The position numbers were made by a program, and so were the translations under genes. 6,065 bases of DNA from Planctomycetota bacterium. Its GTDB lineage: Bacteria > Planctomycetota > PUPC01. The stretch is taken from contig PWKM01000108.1 in assembly GCA_003559755.1 (NCBI GenBank), forward strand, positions 1 to 6,065, written 5' to 3'. Positions 6,036-6,065 of this stretch are shown here, one piece after another (the first letter of the stretch is position 1; each line of letters begins with the position of its first letter). The notes below the pieces were generated by a model. It was not told the origin of the DNA. It saw nothing but the letters and a program-made list of their open reading frames with translations, and ran no database searches.

Positions 6036-6065
6036 TGTAAGGAAGCCGCCCCGGACAGGCAGGGA

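Noticed and set aside
1..6065. CRISPR arrays, tRNA or rRNA genes, insertion sequences
   Set aside because: No regularly spaced repeats, no tRNA-like or rRNA-like segments and no transposase or terminal inverted repeats were seen on reading the window.

Overview
The window looks like a piece of a high-GC bacterial chromosome. Hand counts of sample 60-base blocks give about 70-78% G+C inside the lipoprotein and hypB genes. Large secreted lipoproteins built from concanavalin-like/LamG sandwiches, next to plain metabolic genes, are common in Planctomycetes (Phycisphaerae-like) and related PVC lineages. That placement is an inference; no rRNA or other marker gene is present.

Layout. (1) Positions 1-761, plus strand: two short uncharacterised genes joined by an ATGA stop/start overlap. 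The first runs in from the left edge. The stretch is clearly less GC-rich (about 43-60% in sampled blocks) than everything to its right, which suggests an acquired accessory cassette. (2) 847-4746, minus strand, convergent with the pair: one 1299-residue predicted lipoprotein with about five successive beta-sandwich modules, a helical segment, a low-complexity linker and a C-terminal LamG-like domain. (3) 4747-4948: a divergent intergenic region with one candidate promoter for each direction, both giving leaders of only about 13-14 nt, and three copies of an 8-mer between them. (4) 4949-5993, plus strand: hypA and hypB overlapping by 17 bp. They encode the nickel-delivery pair for [NiFe]-hydrogenase maturation. 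(5) 5994-6065: tail with a weak promoter-like element or the first codons of another gene.

How the parts work together. HypA and HypB are known partners: HypB is a GTPase that hands nickel to HypA, and HypA takes it to the hydrogenase large subunit. No structural hydrogenase gene or other hyp gene is visible. The lipoprotein has its own promoter and no evident link to hydrogenase maturation; it probably binds carbohydrate or other polymers at the cell envelope. The left-hand pair resembles a toxin-antitoxin-style bicistron only in arrangement.

Most worth a second look: the altered metal sites of HypA (C-x-C instead of C-x2-C) and HypB (the Cys-His nickel/zinc motif reads Cys-Arg, with no N-terminal nickel motif), the low-GC gene pair, and the multi-module lipoprotein. 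I did not find clear evidence of a wholly new system.
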